From Phylloscopus collybita (taxonomy: Eukaryota > Chordata > Aves > Passeriformes > Phylloscopidae), in assembly GCA_027886175.1 (NCBI GenBank), contig JAJNNQ010000137.1:1182001-1246000 (forward strand): a stretch of 64,000 nucleotides of DNA. The letters are read 5' to 3'. How positions within the stretch are numbered: the first letter of the stretch is position 1; every line of letters begins with the position of its first letter. Below are positions 22,661 through 34,042 of the stretch, one piece after another. A model generated the notes under the pieces. It searched no databases, had not been told where the DNA came from, and saw only the letters and a list, made by a program, of their open reading frames with translations. Made by a program: the position numbers and the translations under genes.

Positions 22661-23010
22661 CTCAGGATGGTTTGGGTTGGAGGAGACCTCAAGGATCATC
22701 TCATTGCACCCTTGCCATGGGCAGGGACCTCCCACTGTCCCAGGGGGCTCCTTGGACATTCCAGGGATCCAGGGGCAGCCACAGCTGCTCTGGCAATTCC
22801 AGCCCAGGCAGGAATTCCTTCCCAAGCTCCCATCCATCCCTGCCCTCTGGCAGTGGGAAGCCATTCCCTGTGTCCTGTCCCTCCAGGCCTTGTCCCCAGT
22901 CCCTCTGCAGCTCTCCTGGAGCCCCTTCAGGCCCTGGAATGTGCTGGAAGCTCTCCCTGGAGCCTTCTCCTCTCCAGGTGAGCACCCCCAGCTCTCCCAG
23001 CCTGATTTCA
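22661..23010 (-). mobile_element. CR1 LINE, long 3' fragment
   Basis: Same subfamily as the 4022 copy, but it lacks the 'gctccaagccccaatgtcc' stretch. A deletion joins 'cccagggggctcc' directly to 'ttggacattcc'. Confidence 0.92.
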
Positions 23011-24114
23011 GAACCATCAGTTGTGTCCCACCTTCAAAATGCAAAAATGCTTTGTCTGAATAAAGATTCAGATTGAGGGCTGACACCAAATTTTGGATCA
23101 TGGTCACTGCAGATATTCCTGGGAATTGCCTGAAATCCTAAAAAAAGGCTCACAGGGATGTCCCTGCTTTGAAGGACACTTTTAGGAGATGTCATGGTGA
23201 GGATGGAGTTCTTCAGCACAGCAGCCAAGGGGGGAAAATAAAAATAGCAGTGTGCACCCTATCCTGAATTCAGAACCTGCATTTTTAAAATGATGCACAA
23301 TTTTCAACTTGTTTTATCCTCCTATAAAAGCATTTGAGGTGATTTGTGGCTGCAATTAAGCATTCCCCTTAGACAGAAAAGCACTTTCAGGGAAATGAAG
23401 TAGTTTTTGGTAAATGACAGTCATTTGGATTAAAAAAGAAAAAAAAAAAAAAAAAGGCGCCTCATTTCAGAAAATTTAATTCATTCTAACTCATGACTTA
23501 ATTGGCTGTGAGCAGTGTCTTACCTAAGCTGATAAAAAAGCATAAGACCTAAAACAGCTGCGTGGATTGATTTAGAAACCTACAACCCCTGCCTTCCCAA
23601 GGCTTTCTTCCGACTCCTTGTTCTCAGCTGTCTACTAAACCATCATTAAAAGAAACCAAAGGCGTTGGAAGTGCAGAGCATCAATGACTCCTCACCTTAA
23701 TGATGATGGTAATAATATCTGAAATCCCCTCCTCAAACGAATGAATGACAGGAAAACATATCAAATATTCCAGAACCTTATTAAAATAATTTTTTCTGAC
23801 ATCCTGCCCGAATTTGCATTTCGTTTTTGTCTGATCCTGAGCTGTTCTCTTCCCTCTGCCTTAGTCATGAAACATCCAAGCACCTGGGATGAAACTTCTG
23901 GGGAGCTTCCATGGAGCAAGGAAATATTGATGGAACATCAGGAATCCCTTGAACTGGATCCCAGTTGCTGACAGAACGGAAAATTCCAAAAGGGTTTCCC
24001 ACTTCCAAGGAAATTAGGGACAAAATACCCAGGATTGTGAGTTCAGGAAAGTTTGAGGGCACATCAAACCAAGAGAGAAACCTTGAAGATCCCACACTGT
24101 CCATGACACACTCA
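23011..24114. other. Intronic sequence with a possible conserved patch
   Basis: Has an A tract at about 23431-23453. 23480-23720 is unique and repeat-free, with homeodomain-type motifs (cttaattgg, cattaaaag, ccttaatgatgatgg). No gene recognised. Confidence 0.4.
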
Positions 24115-24120
24115 GGAAGC

Positions 24121-24683
24121 TATTAGAACACACGCTGGTTGTCCGGCGAGAGAGATGATCTGAAGATCAGGATACTCTTTGGAACACGTGCTTTATTGGT
24201 GGTGGGGAGGCAGCCTGACTGGGGAAGGGTCCAAGGGATTCAGTGCAAAGAGTCCAAGAGGGTCCAAGGGAAGGCGCGCAAAGAGGGCGAGCTCCTTGTT
24301 ACATTCCATTTTAACCCTTTTCTATCGTGAATATTCCAATGAGCATCAACCAATCACCTCAAGATACAAAACCTACAGAATCTACATACAGCCTATGGGA
24401 ACTACAACATTACAATACTACTCTACAGACCAAAAACCTGTGAAACCCACCTTATCCCTGATACCTGAGAAGGTCCAACCTTTTATTCATCCTTTTGTCT
24501 TGGCAGGGCTGTCACTGATTCACTCAGCCAAGTCCTTTTCAGCTGCCTAATCACCTTCTTCCTGTCCATGCTTACAGTTCAAACTTTGCTTTTAATTCTA
24601 TTCCTCTTGTGGGTTTCATACTTTTAGAATCTTTTACTATTAAATCATCTCTGCAGGGCCTAGCTACTTCATCCTCTCCAACA
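24121..24683 (-). mobile_element. Solo LTR, family A copy 1 (563 bp)
   Basis: Read on minus it runs TGTTGGAGAGG ... TTCTAATA with AATAAA (24192-24197 as TTTATT on plus). It is flanked on both sides by the same 6 bp, ggaagc (24115-24120 and 24684-24689). A 6-bp target duplication is typical of beta- or alpha-like (ERVK-type) integration. There is no internal region, so it is a solo LTR. Confidence 0.93.
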
Positions 24684-24732
24684 GGAAGCCACCTCACCTC
24701 AACAGTGGGAATTTTGAGAGAGGGTCAATGGA

Positions 24733-25030
24733 ATCATGGAAAGAATTGGGTTGGAAAGGACCAGAAAGATTCTCATTCCACCCCCTGCCATGGCAGGGAC
24801 ACCTCCCACTGTCCCAGGCTGCTCCAAGCCTCAATGTCCAGCCCGGCCTTGGACATTCCAGGGATCCAGGGGCAGCCACAGCTGCTCTGGCAATTCCAGC
24901 CCAGCCAGGAATTCCTTCCCAAGCTCCCATCCATCCCTGCCCTCTGGCATTGGGAAACCATGCCCTGTGTCCTGTCCCTCCAGGCCTTGTCCCCAGTCCC
25001 TCTCCTGGAGCCCCTTTAGACCCTGGAAGG
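24733..25030 (-). mobile_element. CR1 LINE, long 3' fragment
   Basis: 4022-type subfamily. It contains all blocks to 'gtccccagtccctctcctgg' but lacks the 'ctgcagc' inside that block. It begins about 45 bp after the LTR target duplication. Confidence 0.92.
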
Positions 25031-26745
25031 GCAAAGTGAGGCCTGGAAATGCTCCCAGACCAAAAGATCCTGATCATTACACAAGTGCTGAACACAATAA
25101 ATGCAATTAAATTAAAAAAAAAATTCTGCAGCACATGGACCATGGATCATTGCCACTGCAGACCAATCAATCAGATCCTAAAGTAACAGAAATCACATTA
25201 TTTTGCCTAAAAACTTCACTGCAGGGAATTACTCTGGTTCATGATCAGCCACCCCAGGACTGATGTTTCACACCTCGCTGATAAACATCGTGGCCATGCA
25301 GAGAGCTGATTCTGTGCCAAGTCACTACAAAGAGAGGAAAAAAGGTTTAAGATCCTTTCTAGGTGACCCCAAAATGTGATTAAAATTAAAATAATCACCA
25401 AGAGAAGTGTAAACAGCTCTGGGAGACTCAAAGGAGGTTTTGCTGCTTTAAGTGTGTTTTAAATATTAGCAAAACCAGACCAAAAAAAAAAAAAAAAAAA
25501 AAGTCACCAAATAGCACAAAAAGCACGATTTTTCTGCTCTTTTGAAATATTTAATAGCCTAGAAAACATCCAGAAAGGTGACAACCAGAGGAATGAGTGC
25601 TGCTCACAGCAAACATGACATTTGGGGTCTTTTGCTCTAAAATATTAATTAATAATTAATTACAATTACCTGGCGGCGCCAGCCGGAGCTGTTCCCATAA
25701 CCCCAAGCTGAGTTTAATGGGTTATTTTGGATAAATCACCAAATTCAGCCCTTCCCCTGTACAAACACAAATTCCCAAACCATAAAAAGTCTCAGCTACT
25801 CGAGGCAATTCTTTTGGTTGCTGTAAAAAGGCTCTGTGTCCCCACAGAGCTGAGAGCTTTAGTGCTGGAAGATGAAAGAGCCCAAGACTTCCCTTCTTTA
25901 ACAGCAGCTAAAAAAATACAAGATTTAAAGAATCGATTTCTGTGTTGTGGTTGCTCAGCCATGAGATTGAGGTAAGAAATGCCTCCTTCCCCTGCAGGTG
26001 TGACAGAAAAATCAGTGTTTCGTTGTCTCCGAGGTCCTGCAAACACCCACAAACACTCTGGGAAAGAAATTAAATTAAAATTTAGCTCTCAGCTGCTGAT
26101 AAAAATATTGTTTCTTTAATGCTCAGCTGCCACCTGAAGGACACAAATTTCTGATGTAACGGGACTCTCTCAAGGTGCAATTTCTCCTGATGTCTCCAGA
26201 GGGGAATATTGGCTCGTGTTTGGGCCCAGGAGATGTAGAGGCAGAATTAATCAGATCCAGAGATTCCTGACGTGGAGAAATGTTTACCTCGTGCCCTGCA
26301 GCTCAGATTCCTCCCTCGTCCTTCCCAAACATCCCAAGATCCCACCCAGTGGAAGTTTCTGGCGTGGTTGGATGGATGCTCAGATCTCCTGCTCTCCATC
26401 TTTTCATCTCTTGCAAGGGCAGCAGGGAAATTCAGGAATCAGCAGCAATTCCACGCTTTGCCAAACCTCAGCCAAGAGCCTGGTGGGATTTTCTCAAAGA
26501 GGGGGAAATCTGAACGAGGAGCAGCCAGGAGTTTGGGGACCCTCCTGGAGAAAAATGAGTTCCAAAAGGAACAAAATGGGACAACTCTGAGTTGTCAGTG
26601 TGAGAGGAAGGCTGTGAAATGTATCAGCATCACAGCCCTGGGCAATGGGAAAACACTGGGAACAAATATCGTGTGGGACAAGGGAATGGCAGCCTTACTT
26701 AAGGAATGGCTTCATGGGTTTGAGCTGCAAGACCCCTGGGGTTAA
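25031..26745. other. Intronic sequence, nothing recognised
   Basis: A tract at about 25481-25502. At 25639-25700 an AT stretch full of TAATTA motifs abuts a short GC patch (ctggcggcgccagccgg); it is not a Sec8 exon. No repeat family seen. Confidence 0.4.
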
Positions 26746-26890
26746 ATGGGAGACTGGGAAGGAATTCCTGGCTGGGAGGGTGGGAAGGGGCTGGGTTGGA
26801 ATTCCCAGAGCAGCTGTGGCTGCCCCTGGATCCCTGGCAGTGTCCAAGGCCAGGCTGGAGCACCCTGGGGCTGTGGAAGTTGTCCCTGCC
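26746..26890 (+). mobile_element. CR1 LINE, left part, split by an LTR
   Basis: Contains 'ggaattcctggctgggagg', 'cccagagcagctgtggctgc' and ends at 'gttgtccctgcc', where the LTR begins. The element resumes at 27453. Confidence 0.9.
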
Positions 26891-27452
26891 TGTTGGGGAG
26901 GATGAAGTAGCTAGGCCCTGCAGAGATGATTTATTAGTAAAAGATTCTAAAAGTATGAAACCCACAAGAGGAATAGAATTAAAAGCAAAGTTTGAACTGT
27001 AAGTTGCTGGACAGGAAGAAGGTGATTAGGCAGCTGAAAAGGACTTGGCTGAGTGAATCAGTGACACCCCTGCCAAGACAAAAGGATGAATAAAAGGTTG
27101 GACCTTCTCAGGTATCAGGGATAAGGTGGGTTTCACAGGTTTTGGTATGTAGAGTAGTATTGTAACGTTGTAGTTCCCATAGGCTGTATGTAGATTCTGT
27201 AGGTTTTGTATCTTGAGGTGATTGGTTGATGCTCATTAGAATATTCACGATAGAAAGGGTTAAAATGGAATGTAACAAGGAGCTCGGCCTCTTTGGGCGC
27301 CTTCCCTTGGACCCTCTTGGACTCTTTGCACTGGATCCCTGGACCCTTCCCCAGTCAGGCTGCCTCCCCACCACCAATAAAGCACGTGTTCCAAAGAGTA
27401 TCCTGATCGTCAGATCATCTCTCTTGCCGGACAACCAGCGTGCTTTCTAAAA
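26891..27452 (+). mobile_element. Solo LTR, family A copy 2 (562 bp), inside a CR1
   Basis: TGTTGGGGAGG ... TTCTAAAA, with AATAAA at 27376-27381. It is flanked by cctgcc on both sides (26885-26890 and 27453-27458), which is CR1 sequence, so the LTR is younger than that CR1. By eye it differs from copy 3 at roughly 15-20 sites. Confidence 0.94.
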
Positions 27453-27518
27453 CCTGCCCATGGCAGGGGTGTCCCTGGATGAGCTTTAAGGTCCCTCCAT
27501 CCCAAACCACTCTGGGTC
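27453..27518 (+). mobile_element. CR1 LINE, right part after the LTR
   Basis: Continues from 26890: 'cctgcccatggcaggggtg', 'gagctttaaggtccctcc' and 'cccaaaccactctggg'. With the LTR and one target copy removed, the CR1 tail is continuous. Confidence 0.88.
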
Positions 27519-30137
27519 TGGTGTTGTCCTTCACTCCCCTACAGCAGAAGGCCCCAGTTTGCTCCACGTCTTTGCAGAGGTTTTAGATCCAACCTGATAA
27601 AACTCAAGCTTTGTTTGGACCTTAAAGACTCTCTGAGCCCAACCCCTGTCCCTGGTGAGCAGGGACAGCACAGGGGGTGACTTTGGCTCCCTCCAGCAGA
27701 GCTTGGGGTGTCTGTGGGGAAATCCCCCAGTGTGGAACAGCCCCACCAGCCCACACAGAGGCTTGGGAGAGGTTTTGGCCCTGCTCACCCCCTGCAGACT
27801 CCTAAGGACACCACGAGGCCTCTGAGTCCATCTGGAGAACAAACAGGGAGCAGCTTTATTCCCTCTATGCCATGAAGCTGCTCCCCCCACCTCAGAACAG
27901 GTGCAGGTTCTTTGCAACACGAACCTGGAGGCAGGAAACCTGTGAGAGAATGGTTTTGTCTCTTCCTCATTTATGGAGGACCATTTTTGGGGTGGCCAGG
28001 TACACAAAACTTGAGTTTCCCCAGGAATCAATGTCTGCAAAGCCAGAGATGCTCCAGACTGCAGGGGGGGATGGGATCATTACCAAAAAAATTCCAACTG
28101 TGCACATGCAGGGAATAGGGAAATGTCAAATGCTGCTTTTCCAGGGACTGGGGGGCAGAGCTGGGATGTCCAGCTCAGCACAGCACCAGGCTTCACCTGG
28201 TGATCCAGCTCTGATCAGCTCCCTACTTCATCCTTTGTCACCAATAAAATAAATGAATAATTGATGTATCTCCACTTTATACAGAACTTTATACAGCTCC
28301 TATTGCAGCTGCCTCTTTGCTTCTCTGCATGGAATTTCTCCTCTCCCATCCTTGAATCCCTAAATTTCCAACCCCAAACCAGACTGAGGTGGAGCCAAGC
28401 TGCCTGCAAGTGATGAGATTGCTCCGAGATGGAGATGATAACCCAAAATGACCACTGGACTAAATCACCCTCTGTTGATCCATTTGTAATTTAAATCCAA
28501 TCCTACAGAAGATAAATGCCCCAACTACCCCATCAATCCCTCTCTCTAAAGGTCTGTGATGCCCTTTTTTTATGTGAACCCAGGGCATGAAGCCAAATCT
28601 GGAGGATTTCACCATTTTTTCCTTTTTGAAAGTTATATAAAAGCAAAGTCAAGGCTTTATTTCCCTCAACAGGTAACTCCATTTCTCTACTACTTTGCTC
28701 CGTGCAGGGTAGAAAATGCATCCAGCCCTGCTTTGAAACCACTGTAATTTTAAACAATCCCAGCAATTCCACAGGAATTCCTGCCCATCACACAGAAATA
28801 TTGTGAGGCAGCACTAAATGTGTGTAAAACACTCAGGTATCACAGCAATAATTATGTTAACAGAGCCCTCGTATAATGTCACCCCATTAACCAAGCAAAA
28901 CACCAAGTTCAATAACTCCAGCTTTTCCTATTATTAAATCCCATTTCCTTTAATGTCCTATTACATTCAGTTTGTTGACCACCACTGGAATGTAATGATA
29001 CCCCCCACAACTTCACATTTTCTCCTGAGCACAACAGCTCCATAAAAATTAACTCGTTATTCCCATTATATATATATATATTTTTTTTGTCAATCAGATC
29101 TGGCGGCTTGTCCTTTGTGCTCCAAACCCCCCCCCTCCCCAGCTCTCAATCTGGCCCCTTTTAAAAAGCAACATATGCTGAGGATTAATCTCTCAAATGG
29201 CTCTGTTAATAGAGAAGCTGGAGTGACAGCTTTACAAATGGGGCAAACTGGGGGTTATTACATTGTGTTATTCTGACTTGGAATGGGAATGCAGGGATGG
29301 CTTTGGAAGAAAAACTGGGACCAGCCAGAGGTTTCGAACCCCTTGGATTTGGTGTGGCAGATTCTGTGAGCCTACAAGAGCCAGGATCAGCTCAGATTTG
29401 CTGCACCATCAGACAGCAAAGAGCCCCATCACTGTCTGTGCCTGTGACTCCAATTAGTCCTGTCTGCCTCCTGCTGACATTCCTACAAACCAGTGGACAG
29501 ATGGCACAATCCCTCATTAGCATCCCACTGAGTCTCCGGAGTGGGGACAGCCAGTTAAATCCTAAAAACACACCAGGGCAAAGGAAAATGCAAATTAAGG
29601 TTGTAACTCCAGAGCTCAGCTGAAGACAATGCTGGAGTACCTTGGTGGAGCTCCAGGAGGATGTGGGATAAATTGAGATGTCCTCTGATGGACACCTCAG
29701 TTGGGCATCACAGCCTGTGGCACCACCAGGGCAGTGTGAGAAGTGATTCTGGCTGTCCTCTCACAGCAGCTGGATTTTCTATCATCCAACATGGAGAAAA
29801 GGCCAGGAGGGCCAGTTAAACATCCCATAACCTGTGTCCACGGATGCATTTGGAGAAACAGGGTTCTGTGGACAACCCTGTGGAATTCCCAGACTATTTC
29901 ACTGAACAGCTGGAAATAAAGACACCCTCACTTCAGAAATCTCTGGCAGAGCACGAATTCCCTCTATCCCAGTCAACATCAAGTCCATTCTTTCACCAAG
30001 TAACCCTCTTTTTCACGTTTTAGTCATGCACCCAAAACTGTTGGTAAGAGCCTGAAACACATGGGATGGAGTAGAAGAACACGGATCCCTGATCATTTCC
30101 ATACCTTGCTGCCTGACTTGGGCTCCTGGATAGGACA
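27519..30137. other. Intronic sequence; possible old LTR at about 27600-28060
   Basis: On minus, 27855-27860 reads AATAAA inside 'gaataaagctgctccctg', with cataaatga about 110 nt upstream. This is LTR-like, but no ends or target duplication could be fixed. A short (TA)7 lies at 29067-29080 and a C-rich patch near 29131. Otherwise nothing recognised. Confidence 0.3.
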
Positions 30138-30735
30138 ATCACAGAATCATTCAGGTTGGAAAAGTCCTCTAAGATCATCGAGTCCAACCATTCCAAGCAC
30201 TGCCAAGGCCACCACTGACCCTGTCCCCAAGTGCCACATCCACGGGGCTTTAAATCCCGCCAAGAATGGAGAGTCCACAGCTGCCCTGGGCAGCTCATTC
30301 CAATGCTTGACAACCCCTTCCATGGAGGAATTTTCCCAATATCCACCCTGAGGCTTCCCTGGCCCAGCCTGAGGCCGTTCCCTCTCCTCCTGTCCCTGTT
30401 CCCTGGGAGCAGAGCCCGACCCCCCCGGCTGTCCCCTCCTGGCAGGGAGCTGTGCAGAGCCACAAGGTTCCCCCTGAGCCTCCTTTTCTCCAGGCTCAGC
30501 CCCTTTCCCAGCTCCCTCAGCCTCTCCTGGGGCTCCAGACCCTTCCCAGCTTTGTTCCCTTCCCTGGACACGCTCCAGCCCCTCCAGGACTCTCCTGCTG
30601 GGAGCTGTCCCCAGGATTCCAGGGTGTCCTTCAGGGGACAGTCCCTGCCTTTGGGCTGTGCCCACTCTGGGGCTGGCACAGCCCAGGGGACACCACTGGA
30701 CTCTTGCCCAGCTGGGCACAAGGGTTTGGTTTTAG
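30138..30735 (-). mobile_element. CR1 LINE, longest fragment in the window (about 600 bp)
   Basis: Starts at 'atcacagaatcattcaggtt' and carries the 'gagtccaaccattccaagc' 3' end type. It runs through 'cttccctggcccagcctgag', 'tctccaggctcagccccttt' and 'ggacacgctccagcccctcc' to 'caggggacaccactggact'. The 259-codon minus frame over it is CR1 3' UTR, not a protein. Confidence 0.92.
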
Positions 30736-30900
30736 CCAAACTCAATCCCATGGGAATTATGACAGAAGAGCAGGGACCACGCAATTCCCTCCAGGACACC
30801 CAGGTAAGGAATCACACACCCCAAAGGATCAATGGGAGCACGAGGACTTTCCTTTCTCACCAACCCTGGGCATGCAACACCACAGAGGAGAAAAAAACAG

Positions 30901-31064
30901 GTTTTCCCAGAGAAGCTGTGGCTGCCCTTGGATCCCAGGAAGTGTCCAAGGCCAGGCTGGATGGGGATGGAGCAGCCTGGGATGGTGGAAGGTGTCCCTG
31001 CCCACGGCAGAGGGATGGAATGAGATGAATTTTAAGGTCCCTTCCAACCCAAACCATTCCGTGG
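30901..31064 (+). mobile_element. CR1 LINE, 3' end fragment
   Basis: From 'cccagagaagctgtggctgc' to the terminal 'cccaaaccattccgtgg'. Opposite orientation to the neighbouring 600-bp copy. Confidence 0.9.
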
Positions 31065-31803
31065 TGTTCATTTCCAGGTGTTTGTGCAGGAACACAAAGA
31101 TCCTGTTTATAAAGAGCTGCCAGGGAAATTCTGCAGTTTTGAGGTCCAGCAAATCCAGCAAGGTGACTTTAACCAACACACAGCTCCAAGCTAATCACTT
31201 CCATTAGTTAATTGGCTGAAAAACTGAGCTCAGTTGGGACACACCAATATTGCCATTTAGGAAGGCAAGAACCAGTGATCAAAGACCCAGCTGTGCTCCA
31301 AGCTCTCGTCATTAATAAATTCACACCTTGGCCACAGAGTTGGCAGCTCTGGCTCAAAAAAAAATGAGTGGAAGTTTCTCACAAGAAGGAATTTATGGCA
31401 AGGAAACCCCACCAGGATTTTGTTGTTCCTCTGGAGGGTTGAGAGGAGGCTCAGTGGGCTCCTTTTACAAGGAGGGATGTTTGCAGGATGTGTTTGGGGA
31501 AAACAGAATCAGCTTCCAGAGGAAGCAGAGATGAAAAAGTGGGACCTGGGATTGCCTTGGATCATCCACCTCATTTGGCATCCAGGGTCTGGGCCAGGCT
31601 AATGAGGAGAATGGATTTGCAACAGCCCTGTGCTACTGGAGGCAGCAAATTTGGACAAATTGGATGCTGTGCCTCCATTAAGGATCCCATTCCTCTTCTC
31701 CAAAGAGTGAAGGCATTTGCTCCAATGGCCTCAACACCAGGAGTCACATTATTTGAAATCAAACTAATTTCACTAATTCCCATTTGTGGCTGATGGTTTT
31801 TTG

Positions 31804-31848
<45 letters not shown>

Positions 31849-32555
31849 TTTTTTTTGTTTTTTCCCAGCTCCTGATCCTCAAACCTGGAATGAGGAATTC
31901 CTGACAGCTGCTGTCTCCTGCCCAGACACTTGGCTTCTGCCCACAGAGTGATCCTTACAAATCACACTTAATTCATTACCTGATAACGCTACTGCGAACG
32001 AGGGCACAGAAACATCCAGGGCTGTTACTGCCAACTGGGGAAAAACCATTTCCTGCCCCTGGGAAATGTCATTGCATGTTCATGTGTGTGTCAGGCTGAT
32101 TACCTCATAATTACAGTGCAGAGCTGATAAATGGCACACGAGGAGCAAATTTGGGTCTTTCAGCACGGACATTGTGGAAAACGGGGCTGGAAGGACAGAG
32201 GAAGGCACACTCTGGCTCTTAATTACAGATTATCAGGTCAAAGGGTGGTGTTTTGGTGTGACAAGAAATTACCTTTACACACAGGCACAGAGCAGACCCG
32301 AGTGCAGGGTATGGACCAGGAATGTTCCTCTCAAAATCCAGGTGGAAGAGGCTGGAAGATAATTGTGAGGTTGTAGGGAATTCCCATCCCATAAGGAGAG
32401 GCACAAAGCGCCTGGCACTGCTCATGGTGACTTTGCCACTGTCCTCATCCTCCCCATGCCACCAATCAGTGCTTGGAAAGGGACAGGTCCCGTCCTTTTC
32501 CACGGTAAGGTCACGTGGACAGCACTTCCCTGCATCTGGGAACTCTCCTGAGGCT
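31065..32555. other. Intronic sequence with a T42 tract
   Basis: Nothing recognised except the homopolymer at 31806-31847 and two further short T runs to 31863. Confidence 0.4.
31806..31863. repeat. Homopolymer T42 plus interrupted T runs
   Basis: 42 uninterrupted T, then gTTTTTTTTg and TTTTTTTTT, ending tttttcccagc. On plus this resembles a 3' splice site, but EXOC4 is on minus, so it has no evident use. Confidence 0.9.
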
Positions 32556-32840
32556 TCATGGAATGGTTTGGGTTGGAAGGGATCTGGAAAATCATCTCAT
32601 TCCACCCCATCCATGGGCAGGGACACCTCTCACTATCCCAGGGGGCTCCAGCCTGGCCTTGGACATTCCAGGGATCCAGGGGCAGCCACAGCTGCTCTGG
32701 CAATTCCAGCCCAGGCAGGAATTCCTTCCCAAGCTCCCATCCATCCCTGCCCTCTGGCAGTGGGAAGCCATTCCCTGTGTCCTGTCCCTCCAGGCCTTGT
32801 CCCCAGCCCCTCTGCAGCTCTCCTGGAGCCCCTTTAGGCT
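32556..32840 (-). mobile_element. CR1 LINE, long 3' fragment
   Basis: 4022-type copy with a deletion between 'cccagggggctcc' and 'agcctggccttgg'. It keeps the middle blocks to 'gagcccctttaggctctg'. Confidence 0.92.
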
Positions 32841-33030
32841 CTGAAAGGGGCTCTGAGCTCTCGTTACACACTGAAAGAGGAACCCTCCAGTGAAATGTGT
32901 CCATAATTACATCAAGGATGGGGAATCTCCCATTCCTGACAGGAATGACACTAATTAAGGATCAGGAACAGATGGGCTGATTTAGCAGGATTTCATCCCG
33001 CCCTGCCCTGCCAGGCAGCACCACTCCTGC

Positions 33031-33097
33031 TGGGATGGGATGGGATGGGATGGGATGGGATGGGATGGGATGGGATGGGATGGGATGGGATGGGATG
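33031..33097 (+). repeat. Microsatellite (TGGGA)13, G-quadruplex motif
   Basis: About 13 uninterrupted TGGGA units. Each gives a GGG run separated by two bases, fitting the G3N1-7 quadruplex rule more than three times over on the plus strand, which is the EXOC4 template strand. Confidence 0.95.
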
Positions 33098-33937
33098 GCA
33101 GCTCCCTTCTGTGATGGGATGGGGGGTCACACTCAGAACTTGAGCATTTTCCAAAGGGACACTCCAGAGGCACAGTGCCAGGAAGTCGTTAGCCTAATTA
33201 ACTCTTCACTGTCAATCAAAGAGTTCTTCCTAATCCAGTTACAATCCCACAAGCACAGGGTCAGTCAGAGCTCGTGGTTTTCCACAGGGATGGCAAAACC
33301 CCACATTCACTGGGTCTCAAGGATTTCACAGCACCAAGGGCGGGAACTCCTGCAGTCTGAATTCAGAAGTCTCCCTGCAAATAAAGCCTCATGTTTGTGT
33401 TTATATTCCTGCAGGGCACGACAGAGCTCCGAGCTTGGGAAGCTGAAAGAGGTGAAAATAAATCCTGGGAACCACCAAGACATTCAGCAGCAATCTGAGA
33501 AAATGTGAGTGGGTTTTTCTGAGATCAACCCTGCCTTCGTGGCCACCTGCGCTGTAAATTGTGCTGGGTTTCCTTACATCCTCTCCTTACAACTCCCAAT
33601 TCTTTTCAATTACCAAAAAGAGGGAAAAGATACGTGTACAATGTAGCAATGCAGCTTCATGGATGTGATGGATGTTGCAGCCGTTTTAGTTTGGATTTTT
33701 TTTTTTTCTCCATGAATTTTTATTGCCCTGCACTGTAAAAACTACACCAGGAATCCTAATACTTGTCCTAACTCATCCAGCCCTGTGTGAATCATTTCAG
33801 TCCTCTGCATATTTCATCTTTTTTCCTCTAACTAATAGTGCTTGAACGCTGTGAATAATTTATTATTCAGCCAAATTTATGATTATGCTGATTCTTTTTC
33901 TTGTGAAGAAATACATTTTCAGAATACATTGATTTTA
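33098..33937. other. Intronic sequence, nothing recognised
   Basis: No family recognised. T tract at about 33698-33709. Confidence 0.4.
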
Positions 33938-34042
33938 GCTGGAAGTGTTCCAGGTTGGACAGGGCTTGGAGCAACCTGGGATAGTGGAAGGAGTCTCTTC
34001 CCATGGCAGGGAGTTGGAATTAGGTGATTTTCAAATTCCTTT
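33938..34042 (+). mobile_element. CR1 LINE, 3' end remnant
   Basis: Short, diverged tail: 'ctggaagtgttccaggttgg', 'gagcaacctgggatagtgg' and 'catggcagggagttgg'. It fades out after 'gattttcaaattcc'. Confidence 0.82.

Noticed and set aside
25660..25700. Possible minus-strand exon ending ctggcgccgccag before gtaattg
   Set aside because: The GC patch and donor-like site are suggestive, but the frame does not resemble Sec8 and no acceptor fits.
27600..28060. Retroviral LTR on minus with AATAAA
   Set aside because: Only a poly-A signal and weak TATA; no terminal TG/CA pair with a target duplication could be found, so it is left as a possibility.
30020..30799. 259-codon minus-strand frame
   Set aside because: It lies over CR1 3' untranslated sequence and shows no reverse transcriptase or endonuclease motif.
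31840..31875. 3' splice-site-like T tract followed by cccag on plus
   Set aside because: No plus-strand gene is supported; it is a homopolymer expansion.
33031..33097. Telomere-like or CRISPR-like array
   Set aside because: Pure pentamer without spacers and not TTAGGG; a plain microsatellite.
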